The notes below the pieces were generated by a model. The model worked only from the letters and a program-made list of their open reading frames with translations, had not been told where the DNA came from and did not search any database. A stretch of DNA of 64,000 nt from Phenylobacterium deserti (GTDB lineage: Bacteria > Pseudomonadota > Alphaproteobacteria > Caulobacterales > Caulobacteraceae): the NCBI GenBank assembly GCA_943332615.1, contig CALQQB010000012.1:18371-82370 (forward strand), given 5' to 3'. The translations under genes and the position numbers were made by a program. Each line of letters starts with the position of its first letter. The stretch's first letter is position 1. Below, piece after piece: positions 18,911 to 26,902 of this stretch.

Positions 18911-19571
18911 GCGCCAGCTCCCGCTCGTGGGGGATGGCGCGGAACATGTCGGCGAACAGGCCGAAGATCCGCCGGGCCACATGCAGGATCGCCGCCTGAT
19001 CGGCCGGGTCCTCCACGGTGTCCATCAGCCTGGCGAAGAAGGTCATGTGCTCCTGGTCCAGCGCCCCGTGGGACGACAGGTATGAGAAGCACTCCGGTCC
19101 GAGGCCGAGCGCCTTCGACACGGCACCCGCGCCGTGAGTGGCCAGCGCGATGCTGGCGCCCTCCAGCACATAGACCATGCCGAACATGCCCATCGGGTTG
19201 ATCCGCCGCACATAATCGTAGGCGTAGGCCACCATCAGCTCGGTGGCCGCCCGCGGCGGGCCCTTGCGCACCGCCTCGGCGTCGCCGCCGGCGCGGGCGA
19301 TGTCGTTGAGAATCCACTGCTCGTGGCCCGTCTCCTCAGCGATGTATTCCTCCAGCGCGGCGCGGAAGGCCGCGTGGCCGGTGTCCATCCCGTCGCGCGC
19401 GGCGGTCAGCAGCGGCACGGTGTGGCTGACGTGGTGGAACGCCTCGGCCAGATAGGCGAGGTAGGTTTCCTTGGAAATCTTGCCCTGCACCCCGTCCACC
19501 AGCTGGGGCACGGAATAGAGGGCCAGGCGCTCGGCGGAGGTTTCCCGCTCGAGCCGTTCGAAGAAGGACAT
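18900..19571 (-). CDS. Heme-oxygenase-like diiron/redox enzyme (TenA/HDO-type)
   Basis: This 223-residue all-helical protein fits the iron-containing redox enzyme family of heme-oxygenase-like oxidases. Candidate metal ligands are arranged as in that superfamily: His47/His50 (FHHVSH), the Glu80-x-x-His83 pair (EETGHE), Glu137 (VLEGAS) and Asp172-x-x-His175 (LDQEH). Related enzymes carry out decarboxylation, C-C cleavage or N-oxygenation of carboxylates and amino acids. The ATG at 19571 lies ten bases after the AMP-ligase stop and has GAGG upstream. The reaction here is unknown; a ligase-activated acid or acyl chain is the likely substrate. Confidence 0.78.
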   Translation of the reverse strand: MSFFERLERETSAERLALYSVPQLVDGVQGKISKETYLAYLAEAFHHVSHTVPLLTAARDGMDTGHAAFRAALEEYIAEETGHEQWILNDIARAGGDAEAVRKGPPRAATELMVAYAYDYVRRINPMGMFGMVYVLEGASIALATHGAGAVSKALGLGPECFSYLSSHGALDQEHMTFFARLMDTVEDPADQAAILHVARRIFGLFADMFRAIPHERELAHAV

Positions 19572-19581
19572 TGGGAACGCC

Positions 19582-21039
19582 TCAGGTCTGTTGGTCGATA
19601 AAGGCTTGGTGGGTCTCGCGCAGCACGCCGCGGCGAGGGCGGCCGTTGCCAGTGAGTTCGCCCAGCGCCAGGTCGAAGGGCCTGGAGCCCTGCCACCGAG
19701 CCACCTGCGCATAGGTCGGGAGCTGGGCGTTGGCCCGCGCCACTGCCGCCTGCAGCGCCGCGGGCGGCAGGTCGCCGCGCGAGGGCACGATCACGGCGCA
19801 CAGCTCGGCCCGCCCCTCGCCGAACACCACCGCCTGGCCGATCTCCGGCTGGGCCAGCAGCTCGCTCTCGACCCACTCCGGCGCGACGTTGCGGCCGAAG
19901 GCGGTGATCAGCAGGTTCGACTTGCGGCCCGAGATTGTCAGGAAGCCTTCGGCGTCCAGCTCGCCCAGGTCGCCGGTCTTCAGGGTTCCGACCGGCGCGG
20001 GAGCGCCGACGTAGCCCAGGAACGGGGCGGGACCGATGAGGATCTCCCCGTCGTCGGCGATCGTTACGGTCAGGTGCGGCAGGATGCGGCCCACCGTGTC
20101 CGGCCGGTCGGCGTGCGGTGTGTTCAGCGCCACCACCGAAGCGCACTCGCTGAGGCCGTAACCCTCATAGGCGGGGACGCCCAACGCGCGCGCCGAGGCG
20201 ATCAGGCGAGGCGACAGCTTGGCCCCGCCCACCGCCACCAGCTTCAGACCCGGCAACCGCTTCCCCGTCGCGGCCAGGAACGCGGTCAGCGCCCGCAGCA
20301 GTTCCGGGACCAGGATCAGGCTGTTGATGTCCAGCGCCTCGACCGTGGCCGCCAGCCGCCCGATCTCGGGCCGCAGGCCGTCGGCGAAGCCCAGCTCGGC
20401 CAGGCCGCGGGCGTGGTAACAGCCGCCTGCCAGCAGGGTCGGATACAGCCCCGCGACGTTCTCCAGCAGCACACCCAGGGGCAGCACGGCCAGATGCCGT
20501 CCGGCGAACTCGGCGCCGATGGTCTCTACCAGGGATGAGGCCACCGCCTCCATCTGGGCCAGCGACAGGCACACGCCCTTCGGCGCCCCGGTCGAGCCCG
20601 AGGTGTAGGTGACCTTGGCGGTTCCCACCGGCAGGTCGCGGGGCGGGAAGGTCAGGGCCTCGGCTGTCACCGCCGAACCCGCCACGGCAAAAGTGAGGGC
20701 ATTTGCCGTGGCGGGCGGCCGGACCAGCAGGCAGGCGCCCGCATCGGTCAGCGCATGCAGCCGCTGTTGCGGCGTGAAGAAAACGGGAAGCGGCACGCTC
20801 GGCCGGCCCAGCGCCATCAGCGCCAGGTCGATGACCACCCAGGCCGGGCCGTTATCGAGGGCCACGCCCACCGGCGCGCCATGGGGCGCCGCCGCCAGCA
20901 GGCCGGCCAGCCAGGCCTCGGCCTGCGCGATCTCCCGCAGCAGGTCGGCCCAGCCAAGGGTGATGTCGGCGCCGGCCAGCGCGGCCCTGTCCGGCGTCGT
21001 ACGGGCGCGTTCGGAGATCGCCGTCAGCACGCGACTCAA
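19582..21039 (-). CDS. AMP-forming acyl-CoA synthetase / ligase (ANL family)
   Basis: This 485-residue ANL enzyme has the ATP loop YTSGSTGAPKGV, the A4/A5 region with YEGYGLSECASV, the TGDLGELD motif and RKSNLLITAFGRNVAPEWVE at the hinge. The usual A10 catalytic lysine of the PTxxGKxxR motif is replaced by Arg467 in GELTGNGRPRR, so adenylation may differ from the family norm or occur by another residue. It is shorter than long-chain CoA ligases (about 550 residues) but complete. The start is TTG, overlapping the upstream stop as TTGA, which implies coupled translation. Substrate unknown; an acyl or aryl acid is likely. Confidence 0.85.
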   Translation of the reverse strand: MSRVLTAISERARTTPDRAALAGADITLGWADLLREIAQAEAWLAGLLAAAPHGAPVGVALDNGPAWVVIDLALMALGRPSVPLPVFFTPQQRLHALTDAGACLLVRPPATANALTFAVAGSAVTAEALTFPPRDLPVGTAKVTYTSGSTGAPKGVCLSLAQMEAVASSLVETIGAEFAGRHLAVLPLGVLLENVAGLYPTLLAGGCYHARGLAELGFADGLRPEIGRLAATVEALDINSLILVPELLRALTAFLAATGKRLPGLKLVAVGGAKLSPRLIASARALGVPAYEGYGLSECASVVALNTPHADRPDTVGRILPHLTVTIADDGEILIGPAPFLGYVGAPAPVGTLKTGDLGELDAEGFLTISGRKSNLLITAFGRNVAPEWVESELLAQPEIGQAVVFGEGRAELCAVIVPSRGDLPPAALQAAVARANAQLPTYAQVARWQGSRPFDLALGELTGNGRPRRGVLRETHQAFIDQQT

Positions 21040-21722
21040 GGCGCGCCCCTCCGCAGGCGACGCGCGGTGCGCGCCATGATTCTGGCCCGCAACCGCTGGC
21101 GCAGCAGCGGCAGGTCGGTAGAGGTCCCGATCTCTCCGGCGAACACGCGCGGTGTCCGCTCGTAGTAGCTGCCCCAGTCGCTGGCGCCCTCGCCCAATCG
21201 GTCGGGATCGGCCTGACCCAGGGCGAGCAGTCCGAACCCAGCGCGGCCCAAGAGTCGCTCCAGCTCCGGACGCGCCGTTGCCACGGCGAAGCGCCGGCCG
21301 TGCTCAGCGGCCAGCCAGGCGGACAGGGCGCCGAACAGCCGCAGCGACGCGTCGGGCGAGTCCGAGGCCAGCGATCCGATCTCGACGATGCTGCTGCGCG
21401 AGATGGGGCGGCCGAACGCGACGGCGATCGCCTGCTCGACCGGGCCGTCCAGATACCGCTCCAGGAACAGCGGCTCGTCCTCGGCGAAACGAACGCCAGC
21501 GGCCGCCTGTAGTTCGCCGCCGTCGTCGGCCCAGAGACCGATCAGAATGGGATAGTGGCGCGGCAGGCGCGCCCCGAACGCCCGATCGAATCGCGCTTCG
21601 ATGAACGCTTCGATCTCGCCTCGACGAGAATGCGACGTCTCCGCGATCACCAGGATCGGCGGCGCGAAAGGCGCCGTTCCGCGGGCGGGCGGTGGCTCCG
21701 TGACTGACAATGCCTGACTCAA
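21036..21722 (-). CDS. Thermostable hemolysin family protein (GNAT-like)
   Basis: This 228-residue protein matches the thermostable hemolysin family named after Vibrio delta-VPH. The conserved signature VEIGSLAS is at about residues 112-119. The tail AGFGLLALGQADPDRLGEGA, followed by WGSYYERTPRVFAGEI, is also diagnostic. The fold is thought to be GNAT/autoinducer-synthase-like, so an acyltransferase role is plausible. The hemolysin name does not prove toxin activity. The start is TTG, overlapping the stop of a short upstream frame as TTGA. Its consistent neighbourhood with an ANL ligase and an oxidase points to small-molecule or lipid synthesis. Confidence 0.83.
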   Translation of the reverse strand: MSQALSVTEPPPARGTAPFAPPILVIAETSHSRRGEIEAFIEARFDRAFGARLPRHYPILIGLWADDGGELQAAAGVRFAEDEPLFLERYLDGPVEQAIAVAFGRPISRSSIVEIGSLASDSPDASLRLFGALSAWLAAEHGRRFAVATARPELERLLGRAGFGLLALGQADPDRLGEGASDWGSYYERTPRVFAGEIGTSTDLPLLRQRLRARIMARTARRLRRGAP

Positions 21723-22024
21723 AACTGGTCTCCAGCGGAAGGCCCCGCTGCGATGACGTCGCCGACCGCGAGTCGCCTCAGCCGTTTGCGCCGGAATCTG
21801 GAGTCGGCGCGCCCCGCCGCCTTGGGGGAGCTGCCGCCGACTTCGTTGGCTAGCCTCTCGGTGAGCTGGGTAAAGAAGGCATTCGGATAGTGCCGGTCCC
21901 GCTGGACGCTCCCGCCGTCCGCGCCCGCCGCCAGAGGCCGGAGGCGCTGTCGAAGGGAAGTCGCGGAGGACGGAGATGCGCCCAAGCGCGTCCCAGCACC
22001 ATCAGCGCGTCTCGACGATCTCAA
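21719..22024 (-). CDS. Possible 101-residue first gene of the hemolysin-ligase operon
   Basis: This basic 101-residue reading frame is not recognised. Its stop overlaps the TTG start of the hemolysin gene in the same TTGA arrangement that joins hemolysin and ligase, which hints at real translation and coupling. The second half (HYPNAFFTQLTERLANEVGG, then RKRLRRLAVGDVI) looks protein-like and uses GC-rich third positions. The first 40 residues look low-complexity, and no good ribosome-binding site is seen. It may be a leader gene or a chance frame. Confidence 0.35.
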   Translation of the reverse strand: MRSSRRADGAGTRLGASPSSATSLRQRLRPLAAGADGGSVQRDRHYPNAFFTQLTERLANEVGGSSPKAAGRADSRFRRKRLRRLAVGDVIAAGPSAGDQF

Positions 22025-22077
22025 CGCTCAGCCTGAAGCCCGTTGGGGGTCAGGGGATCGACCGCCCGGTCCGGTCC

Positions 22078-22248
22078 TCAGGACTGCAGCGTGTTCTCCG
22101 CCTTCATCGCGGCCAGCGCCCGGCGAAGAGTATCCGCCGCAGCATCAATCTGGGCCTCGAAGCCCTCGAGCACACGGTCGTAGTGGCCGTCGAGCAGCTT
22201 CTCGACCACGTCGTCCCGCACTTCGCTGCGTCGCTTCGCCGCGCCCAT
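22078..22248 (-). CDS. Small helical protein, 56 residues
   Basis: A 57-codon frame from ATG at 22248 encodes a charged, amphipathic protein containing RDDVVEKLLDGHYDRVLEGF followed by AQIDAAADTLRRALAAM. Codon use is typical of the genome, and the predicted fold is two helices. The gene is upstream of, and in the same orientation as, the hemolysin-ligase operon, separated from the 101-residue frame by about 50 bases. No family is recognised. It could be a small DNA-binding or adaptor protein. Confidence 0.5.
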   Translation of the reverse strand: MGAAKRRSEVRDDVVEKLLDGHYDRVLEGFEAQIDAAADTLRRALAAMKAENTLQS

Positions 22249-22330
22249 GACCAACCCTCACTTCCGGACCTGCGGCCGGAGGATGATGACGATTTGCCTA
22301 AGGTCTGGTGAACGTGGGACGACGGGCTTG

Positions 22331-22432
22331 GCTAGGGAGCGCTCGGGGCCCGAATGCATTCATCAGCTGCGGACGGCCAAAGCCCCCCGACTCCGTCCGC
22401 CCGACAGCAGCCCCCCGGTCGGGGGGCTTTTC
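22331..22432 (+). ncRNA. Candidate small RNA ending in an intrinsic terminator
   Basis: No gene reads toward the strong plus-strand terminator at 22409, so it probably ends a non-coding transcript. Just upstream, GCGGACGG and CCGTCCGC form an 8-bp hairpin whose 16-base loop exposes AAAGCCCCCCGAC. That loop is complementary to G-rich ribosome-binding sites and also to the terminator's 3' arm, so two mutually exclusive folds are possible. The 5' end and promoter are not clear; the start coordinate is a guess. Confidence 0.35.
22409..22432 (+). terminator. Intrinsic terminator, 8-bp GC stem plus U-run
   Basis: AGCCCCCC (22409-22416), loop GGTC and GGGGGGCT (22421-22428) are followed by TTTCT. 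An alternative left arm AAAGCCCCCCGAC at 22378-22390 can pair with the same right arm. It lies between the convergent purT end and the candidate sRNA, and may also weakly stop purT transcription from the other strand. Confidence 0.7.
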
Positions 22433-22488
22433 TGTGCCCGCGGGAGCAGGCCCTGGTCGGACGATGCGTCTCTGTTTGCCGTCGGTGA

Positions 22489-23682
22489 TCAGCTCTCGAC
22501 CACCCGCACCTTGCTCGCCGCCTCGGCGGCGCGGGCTCGCGCGGTGTCGGTGTCGGCGGCGCGGGCCAGGGCGACGCCCATGCGGCGGCGCTCGAAGCTC
22601 TCGGGCTTGCCGAACAGGCGAAGGTCCGCACCAGGGACGGCCAGGGCCTCGGCGACACCTTCAAAGGCAACGCCGCGCGCCTCTATGCCGCCGTAGATCA
22701 CCGCGCTGGCGCCTGGCTCGCGCAAGGCCACATCGGTGGGCAGACCCAGAATGGCGCGGGCGTGCAGGGCGAATTCGCTCTGGATCTGAGTGACCAGGGT
22801 GACGAGCCCGGTGTCATGCGGGCGGGGGCTGACTTCCGAGAACCAGACCTGATCGCCCTTCACGAACAGCTCGACGCCAAAGAGGCCGAGGCCGCCGAGG
22901 GCATCCGTGACCGCCGCGGCGATCTCGCGTGATCGGGCCAACGCGGCCGGCGTCATCGCCTGCGGTTGCCAGCTTTCCACATAGTCGCCCTTCACCTGCC
23001 GGTGGCCGATGGGCTCGCAGAAGCTGGTCTGGACGACGCCGTCCTTCAGGCTGCGCACCGTCAGCTGGGTGATCTCGAAGTCGAAGGCGACGCGGCCCTC
23101 GACGATGACGCGGGGCTGCTCGACGCGGCCGCCGGCCAGCGCATAGGCCCAGGCGGCGGAGATCTGATCGGGCGTCTCGACATAGGACTGGCCCTTGCCG
23201 GACGAGCTCATCACCGGCTTCATGAAGCAAGGGAACCCGGTCATGGCGGCGGCCGTGGCCAGTTCCGCCTCGGTGGAGGCGAAGGCGTAGGCGCTGGTGG
23301 GCAGGCCCAATTCCTCGGCGGCCAGCCGGCGGATGCCCTCGCGGTTCATCGTCAGCTGAGCGGCGCGGGCGGTCGGGATGCAGATCGCCAGCCCGTCGGC
23401 CTCAATGCGGGCCAACTCGTCGGTGGCGATGGCCTCGATCTCGGGGACGATGAGGTGCGGCCGCTCGGCCTCAACCACGGCGCGCAGGGCCTTGGCGTCG
23501 GTCATGGCGAGCACATGGCTGCGGTGGGCGACCTGCATGGCGGGCGCACCAGCATAGCGGTCGCAGGCGATCACCTCGCATCCCAGACGCTGCAGCTCGA
23601 TCGCCACTTCCTTGCCGAGCTCACCCGAGCCCAGCAGCATCACCCGGAGCGCCGTCGGCGAGAACGGTGTGCCCAGGCGCAT
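22489..23682 (-). CDS. purT: Formate-dependent GAR transformylase PurT
   Basis: PurT makes formyl-GAR from GAR, formate and ATP, a folate-free alternative to PurN in purine synthesis. The 397-residue ATP-grasp protein has [20 protein letters not shown], the [19 protein letters not shown] segment with the first Arg/Lys contacts, [16 protein letters not shown] (nucleotide-binding loop) and [20 protein letters not shown] near the metal site. Length is normal. It follows the transketolase stop by four bases, so both are in one operon. Together with purH it gives two purine steps in the window. Confidence 0.96.
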   Translation of the reverse strand: MRLGTPFSPTALRVMLLGSGELGKEVAIELQRLGCEVIACDRYAGAPAMQVAHRSHVLAMTDAKALRAVVEAERPHLIVPEIEAIATDELARIEADGLAICIPTARAAQLTMNREGIRRLAAEELGLPTSAYAFASTEAELATAAAMTGFPCFMKPVMSSSGKGQSYVETPDQISAAWAYALAGGRVEQPRVIVEGRVAFDFEITQLTVRSLKDGVVQTSFCEPIGHRQVKGDYVESWQPQAMTPAALARSREIAAAVTDALGGLGLFGVELFVKGDQVWFSEVSPRPHDTGLVTLVTQIQSEFALHARAILGLPTDVALREPGASAVIYGGIEARGVAFEGVAEALAVPGADLRLFGKPESFERRRMGVALARAADTDTARARAAEAASKVRVVES

Positions 23683-23686
23683 CGGC

Positions 23687-25654
23687 CTAGAGTTTCGCCT
23701 TCGCCGCGGCCGCCACGGCTTCGGCGGTGATGCCGAAGTGCTTGTAGAGCACCTCGGCCGGGGCGCTGGCGCCGAAGCCGGTCATGCCGATGAAGGCGCC
23801 GCCCTCGCCGATGAAGCGGTCCCAGCCCTGGCGGAGGCCCGCCTCAACCGCGACGCGGACTTCGGTCTCGCCGATCACCTGCGCCTGGTAATCGGCCGGC
23901 TGGGCCTCGAACAGCTCCCAGCAAGGCGTCGAGACCACGCGCGCGCCGATGCCGTCTGTCTCCAGCAGAGCGCGGGCGGCCAGGGCGACGGAGACCTCGG
24001 TCCCTGAGGCGAAGATCGTCACCTGCGCCGGGTGACCTGCGCCGGCCAACTGGTAGGCGCCCCGGGCGCTGAGGTTCTCACCGGCGGTCTCGCGCGCCGC
24101 TGGGACCTTCTGGCGCGACAGGGTCATCACGGACGGCGTCGCCTTGGCCTCCAGCGCCAGCTTCCAGCACTCGGCGGCCTCCACCCCATCGGCCGGGCGG
24201 AAGACGTTGAGGTTCGGGATCGCGCGCAGCGCGGCCACATGCTCCACAGGCTGGTGCGTCGGCCCATCCTCGCCGACCCCGATGGAATCGTGGGTCATCA
24301 CGTGGATCACGCGGGCCCCCATCAAGGCGCCCAGGCGGATCGCCGGGCGGCTGTAGTCGGAGAACACCAGGAACGTCCCCGAATAGGGGATCACGCCCCC
24401 GTGCAGCGCCATCCCGTTCATGGCCGCCGCCATGCCGAACTCGCGCACCCCATAGTGGACGTAGCGGCCCGCATAGCCCGGCGCGTCGAAGGCGCCCATG
24501 CCCTTGACGATGGTGTTGTTGGAGCCGGTGAGGTCGGCCGAGCCACCGATCATTTCCGGGATCGCAGGGATCAGCTGGTCAAGGGCCGCGCCGGAGTGCT
24601 GGCGGGTGGCCAGGGCCGGCTTGTCGGCCGCCGCCTTGGAGATGTGGGCGTCGATGGCTTCGAAGGCGCCCGCCGGCAGGTCACCGGACATCGTGCGGTC
24701 GAACTCGACCTTGTGGCCGGAGCCGGCGAGCCCAGCCTCCCAGGCCTTGCGCACCTTTGCGCCTCGGCGGCCGGCGGCGCGCCAGGGCTTCAGCACCTCG
24801 TCCGGCACGGTGAAGGGCGGAGCGGTCCAGCCCATGGCCTTGCGCGCGTCGGCGATTTGGTCGTCGAACAGGGTGTAGCCGTGGCTATGGGGGTCACCTT
24901 CCTTGGGACCCGCGCCCTTCGAGATCAGGGTCTTGCAGGCGATCATGGTCGGCCGGTCCTGCCTTGTGGCCCAGCGCAGGGCGGCGGCGATCTTGCCGTG
25001 ATCGTGGCCATCGACCGCCTTGACCGCCCAGCCGGCGGCCTTGAAGCGGGCCAGCTGGTCGCCGGTCTCCGCGATCGTCGCCTCGCCGTCGATGGTGGTG
25101 TTGTTGTCGTCGAAGAGGACCGTGAGCTTGGCGAGCTTGAGGCGGCCGGCCAGGCTGATCGCCTCATGGCTGACGCCTTCCATCAGGCAGCCGTCGCCAA
25201 CCACCACCCAGGTGCGGTGATCCACCAGGGCGTCGCCGAAGCGGCTGGCGAGGTGAGCTTCGGCCATCGCCATGCCGACGGCGGTGGCCAGGCCCTGGCC
25301 CAGCGGGCCGGTGGTGGTCTCGACACCGGGGGTGTGGCCGTACTCCGGGTGGCCCGGGGTATTGGAGCCCAGCTGCCGGAAATTGCGGATTTGCTCCATC
25401 GTCACCGCCTTCACCCCGGTCAGGTGCAGCAGGCTGTACAGCAGCATCGAGCCGTGGCCCGCCGACAGCACGAAGCGGTCGCGGTCGTGCCAGTCGGGCC
25501 GCGCGGCGTCGTACTTCAGGAATTTCGTGAACAGCACGCTGGCCACGTCGGCCATGCCCATCGGCATGCCCTGGTGGCCGGACTTGGCCTTGTGGACGGC
25601 GTCCATCGAAAGCACGCGGATGGCGTCAGCCATGATCTTGAGCGGCGCGGGCAT
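23687..25654 (-). CDS. tkt: Transketolase
   Basis: Transketolase moves two-carbon units in the pentose-phosphate pathway using thiamine diphosphate. The 655-residue protein has [17 protein letters not shown], the TPP motif [13 protein letters not shown] followed by [18 protein letters not shown], the pyrimidine-domain motif [17 protein letters not shown] and a C-terminal domain ending near [13 protein letters not shown]. The ATG at 25654 is preferred over an upstream start because the family's first helix follows directly; 25633 is an alternative. It forms an operon with purT. Confidence 0.96.
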   Translation of the reverse strand: MPAPLKIMADAIRVLSMDAVHKAKSGHQGMPMGMADVASVLFTKFLKYDAARPDWHDRDRFVLSAGHGSMLLYSLLHLTGVKAVTMEQIRNFRQLGSNTPGHPEYGHTPGVETTTGPLGQGLATAVGMAMAEAHLASRFGDALVDHRTWVVVGDGCLMEGVSHEAISLAGRLKLAKLTVLFDDNNTTIDGEATIAETGDQLARFKAAGWAVKAVDGHDHGKIAAALRWATRQDRPTMIACKTLISKGAGPKEGDPHSHGYTLFDDQIADARKAMGWTAPPFTVPDEVLKPWRAAGRRGAKVRKAWEAGLAGSGHKVEFDRTMSGDLPAGAFEAIDAHISKAAADKPALATRQHSGAALDQLIPAIPEMIGGSADLTGSNNTIVKGMGAFDAPGYAGRYVHYGVREFGMAAAMNGMALHGGVIPYSGTFLVFSDYSRPAIRLGALMGARVIHVMTHDSIGVGEDGPTHQPVEHVAALRAIPNLNVFRPADGVEAAECWKLALEAKATPSVMTLSRQKVPAARETAGENLSARGAYQLAGAGHPAQVTIFASGTEVSVALAARALLETDGIGARVVSTPCWELFEAQPADYQAQVIGETEVRVAVEAGLRQGWDRFIGEGGAFIGMTGFGASAPAEVLYKHFGITAEAVAAAAKAKL

Positions 25655-25813
25655 GTGTCCTGCGATCGGCTGGAGGGAGAAACGCGCAGGCCGCCTCGCA
25701 CGCGTGGCCGGGAGGGTCAAGAAAACGCCCAATATTTACCCGGGCTCAGCGACATTTCCCCAGACTCGGCGACGCAGGCTATAGGAGCTTTGATCGGGCC
25801 TCGGAGGATTTAG

Positions 25814-26083
25814 ATGAGCCAAGGCGAGAGTGCGCTGGAGCTGGCGGTCAGGCGGCTGGAAAGCGCGACGCATGTGCTGGAACAGCGCTTGGGCCAGAAA
25901 CTGCGCGACGCCGGCGCCGAAATGGGCGGCCTGTTCGACCAGGACCGCGCCAAGCTGGCCGCTGAGCTGGACCACGCCAAGTCGCGCGAACGCGAGCTTG
26001 AAGAGGCTGGCGCCCAGGCCTCGGCGGCCCTCGGCCGCGCAATCCAGGAAATTCGCGCGGCGATCGCCGGACAGGAGGCTTGA
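25814..26083 (+). CDS. zauP: DUF4164 coiled-coil protein, ZauP homologue
   Basis: This 89-residue protein is almost entirely coiled coil, with heptads through LELAVRRLESATHVLEQRL and KLAAELDHAKSRERELEEAG. It lies immediately upstream of zapA with one base between stop and start codons. In Caulobacter crescentus the equivalent DUF4164 gene encodes ZauP, which pairs with ZapA to focus the Z-ring at midcell. The gene position, size and composition match, so the assignment is by context and fold. It is expressed divergently from tkt. Confidence 0.8.
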   Translation: MSQGESALELAVRRLESATHVLEQRLGQKLRDAGAEMGGLFDQDRAKLAAELDHAKSRERELEEAGAQASAALGRAIQEIRAAIAGQEA

Positions 26084-26084
26084 G

Positions 26085-26417
26085 ATGGCCCAGATCAATG
26101 TCGAGGTGAACGGCAAGCCCTACGCGGTCGGCTGCGAGGACGGCCAGGAGAGCCATCTTCGGGAGCTGGCCACGCTGTTCGACCACCAGGTGCGCCAGGT
26201 GTCGCAGGACATGGGCCAGCTGGGCGACACGCGGCTGTTCCTGATGGGCGCGCTGATGCTGGCGGACGAACTTTCCGATGCGAAAGCCCGGCTCGACGCC
26301 CTGCAGGCCGAGGTGACGAGGCTCCAGGTCGATCGCTCGCGTTTCGAGGGCCGGGCGGTGGCGGCGCTGGAGGCGGCGGCGTCACGGATCGAGAAACTGG
26401 CGGCGACGGACGCCTGA
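26085..26417 (+). CDS. zapA: Cell division protein ZapA
   Basis: ZapA cross-links FtsZ protofilaments at the division site. The 110-residue protein has the typical N-terminal strand pair INVEVNGKPYAVGCEDGQE, then HLRELATLFDHQVRQV and a long coiled coil with MGALMLADELSDAKARLDAL. The ATG at 26085 is one base after the zauP stop, so the two are co-translated. An open frame extends upstream in this phase but is only a shadow of zauP. Confidence 0.93.
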   Translation: MAQINVEVNGKPYAVGCEDGQESHLRELATLFDHQVRQVSQDMGQLGDTRLFLMGALMLADELSDAKARLDALQAEVTRLQVDRSRFEGRAVAALEAAASRIEKLAATDA

Positions 26418-26459
26418 CGCCTCTTGCCGCCCCGCCCCGCGCGCAATGGCGGGCGGCGA

Positions 26460-26849
26460 CTACGCCGCGGCGTAGTCCTTCAAAATCCCCAGCGGCACAA
26501 TCGCCAGGGTCTCCTCGTGGGTGCTGGCCAGCACCACCTGGGGCGCGGCCCCGGCGTCGAGAGCTTCCTTCCAGCGGGGCGCGCAGAGACACCACTGGTC
26601 GCCGGGCTTCAGGCCGTCGAAGCCGAACTCCGGGTGCGGCGTCGATAGGTCGTTGCCCATCCGCTTGGAGAATTCCAGGAACTCGGCGGTCATCACCGCG
26701 CAGACGGTGTGCATGCCGACGTCGTGCGGGCCGGTCTCGCAGCAGCCATTGCGGAAGAAGCCGGTGACCGGGTCCAGCGAGCAGGGGACTAACTCCTGCC
26801 CCAGGACGTTGCGGGCGCCGGCGTCGTAGCGGATCGGGCGTGTGGCCAT
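26460..26849 (-). CDS. DUF2237 family protein
   Basis: This 129-residue cytoplasmic protein matches the DUF2237 family. The conserved pattern starts at ARNVLGQELVPCSLDPVTGFFRNGCC and continues with TGPHDVGMHTVCAVMTAEFL, GNDLSTP and GDQWCLCAPRWKEAL, and ends in ASTHEETLAIVPLGILKDYA. Several cysteines and histidines are conserved, so metal or nucleotide binding is possible, but the function is unknown. It lies divergent from the CitE-like gene and convergent with zapA. The length is usual for the family. Confidence 0.88.
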   Translation of the reverse strand: MATRPIRYDAGARNVLGQELVPCSLDPVTGFFRNGCCETGPHDVGMHTVCAVMTAEFLEFSKRMGNDLSTPHPEFGFDGLKPGDQWCLCAPRWKEALDAGAAPQVVLASTHEETLAIVPLGILKDYAAA

Positions 26850-26902
26850 GGGCCTATCCTAAACGCTAAGACTGACGCGCCGCCAAGCCGCGAAGGAACC
26901 GC

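Noticed and set aside
26418..26459. 6S RNA expected after zapA in many proteobacteria
   Set aside because: The gap to the DUF2237 gene is only 42 bases, too short for 6S RNA.
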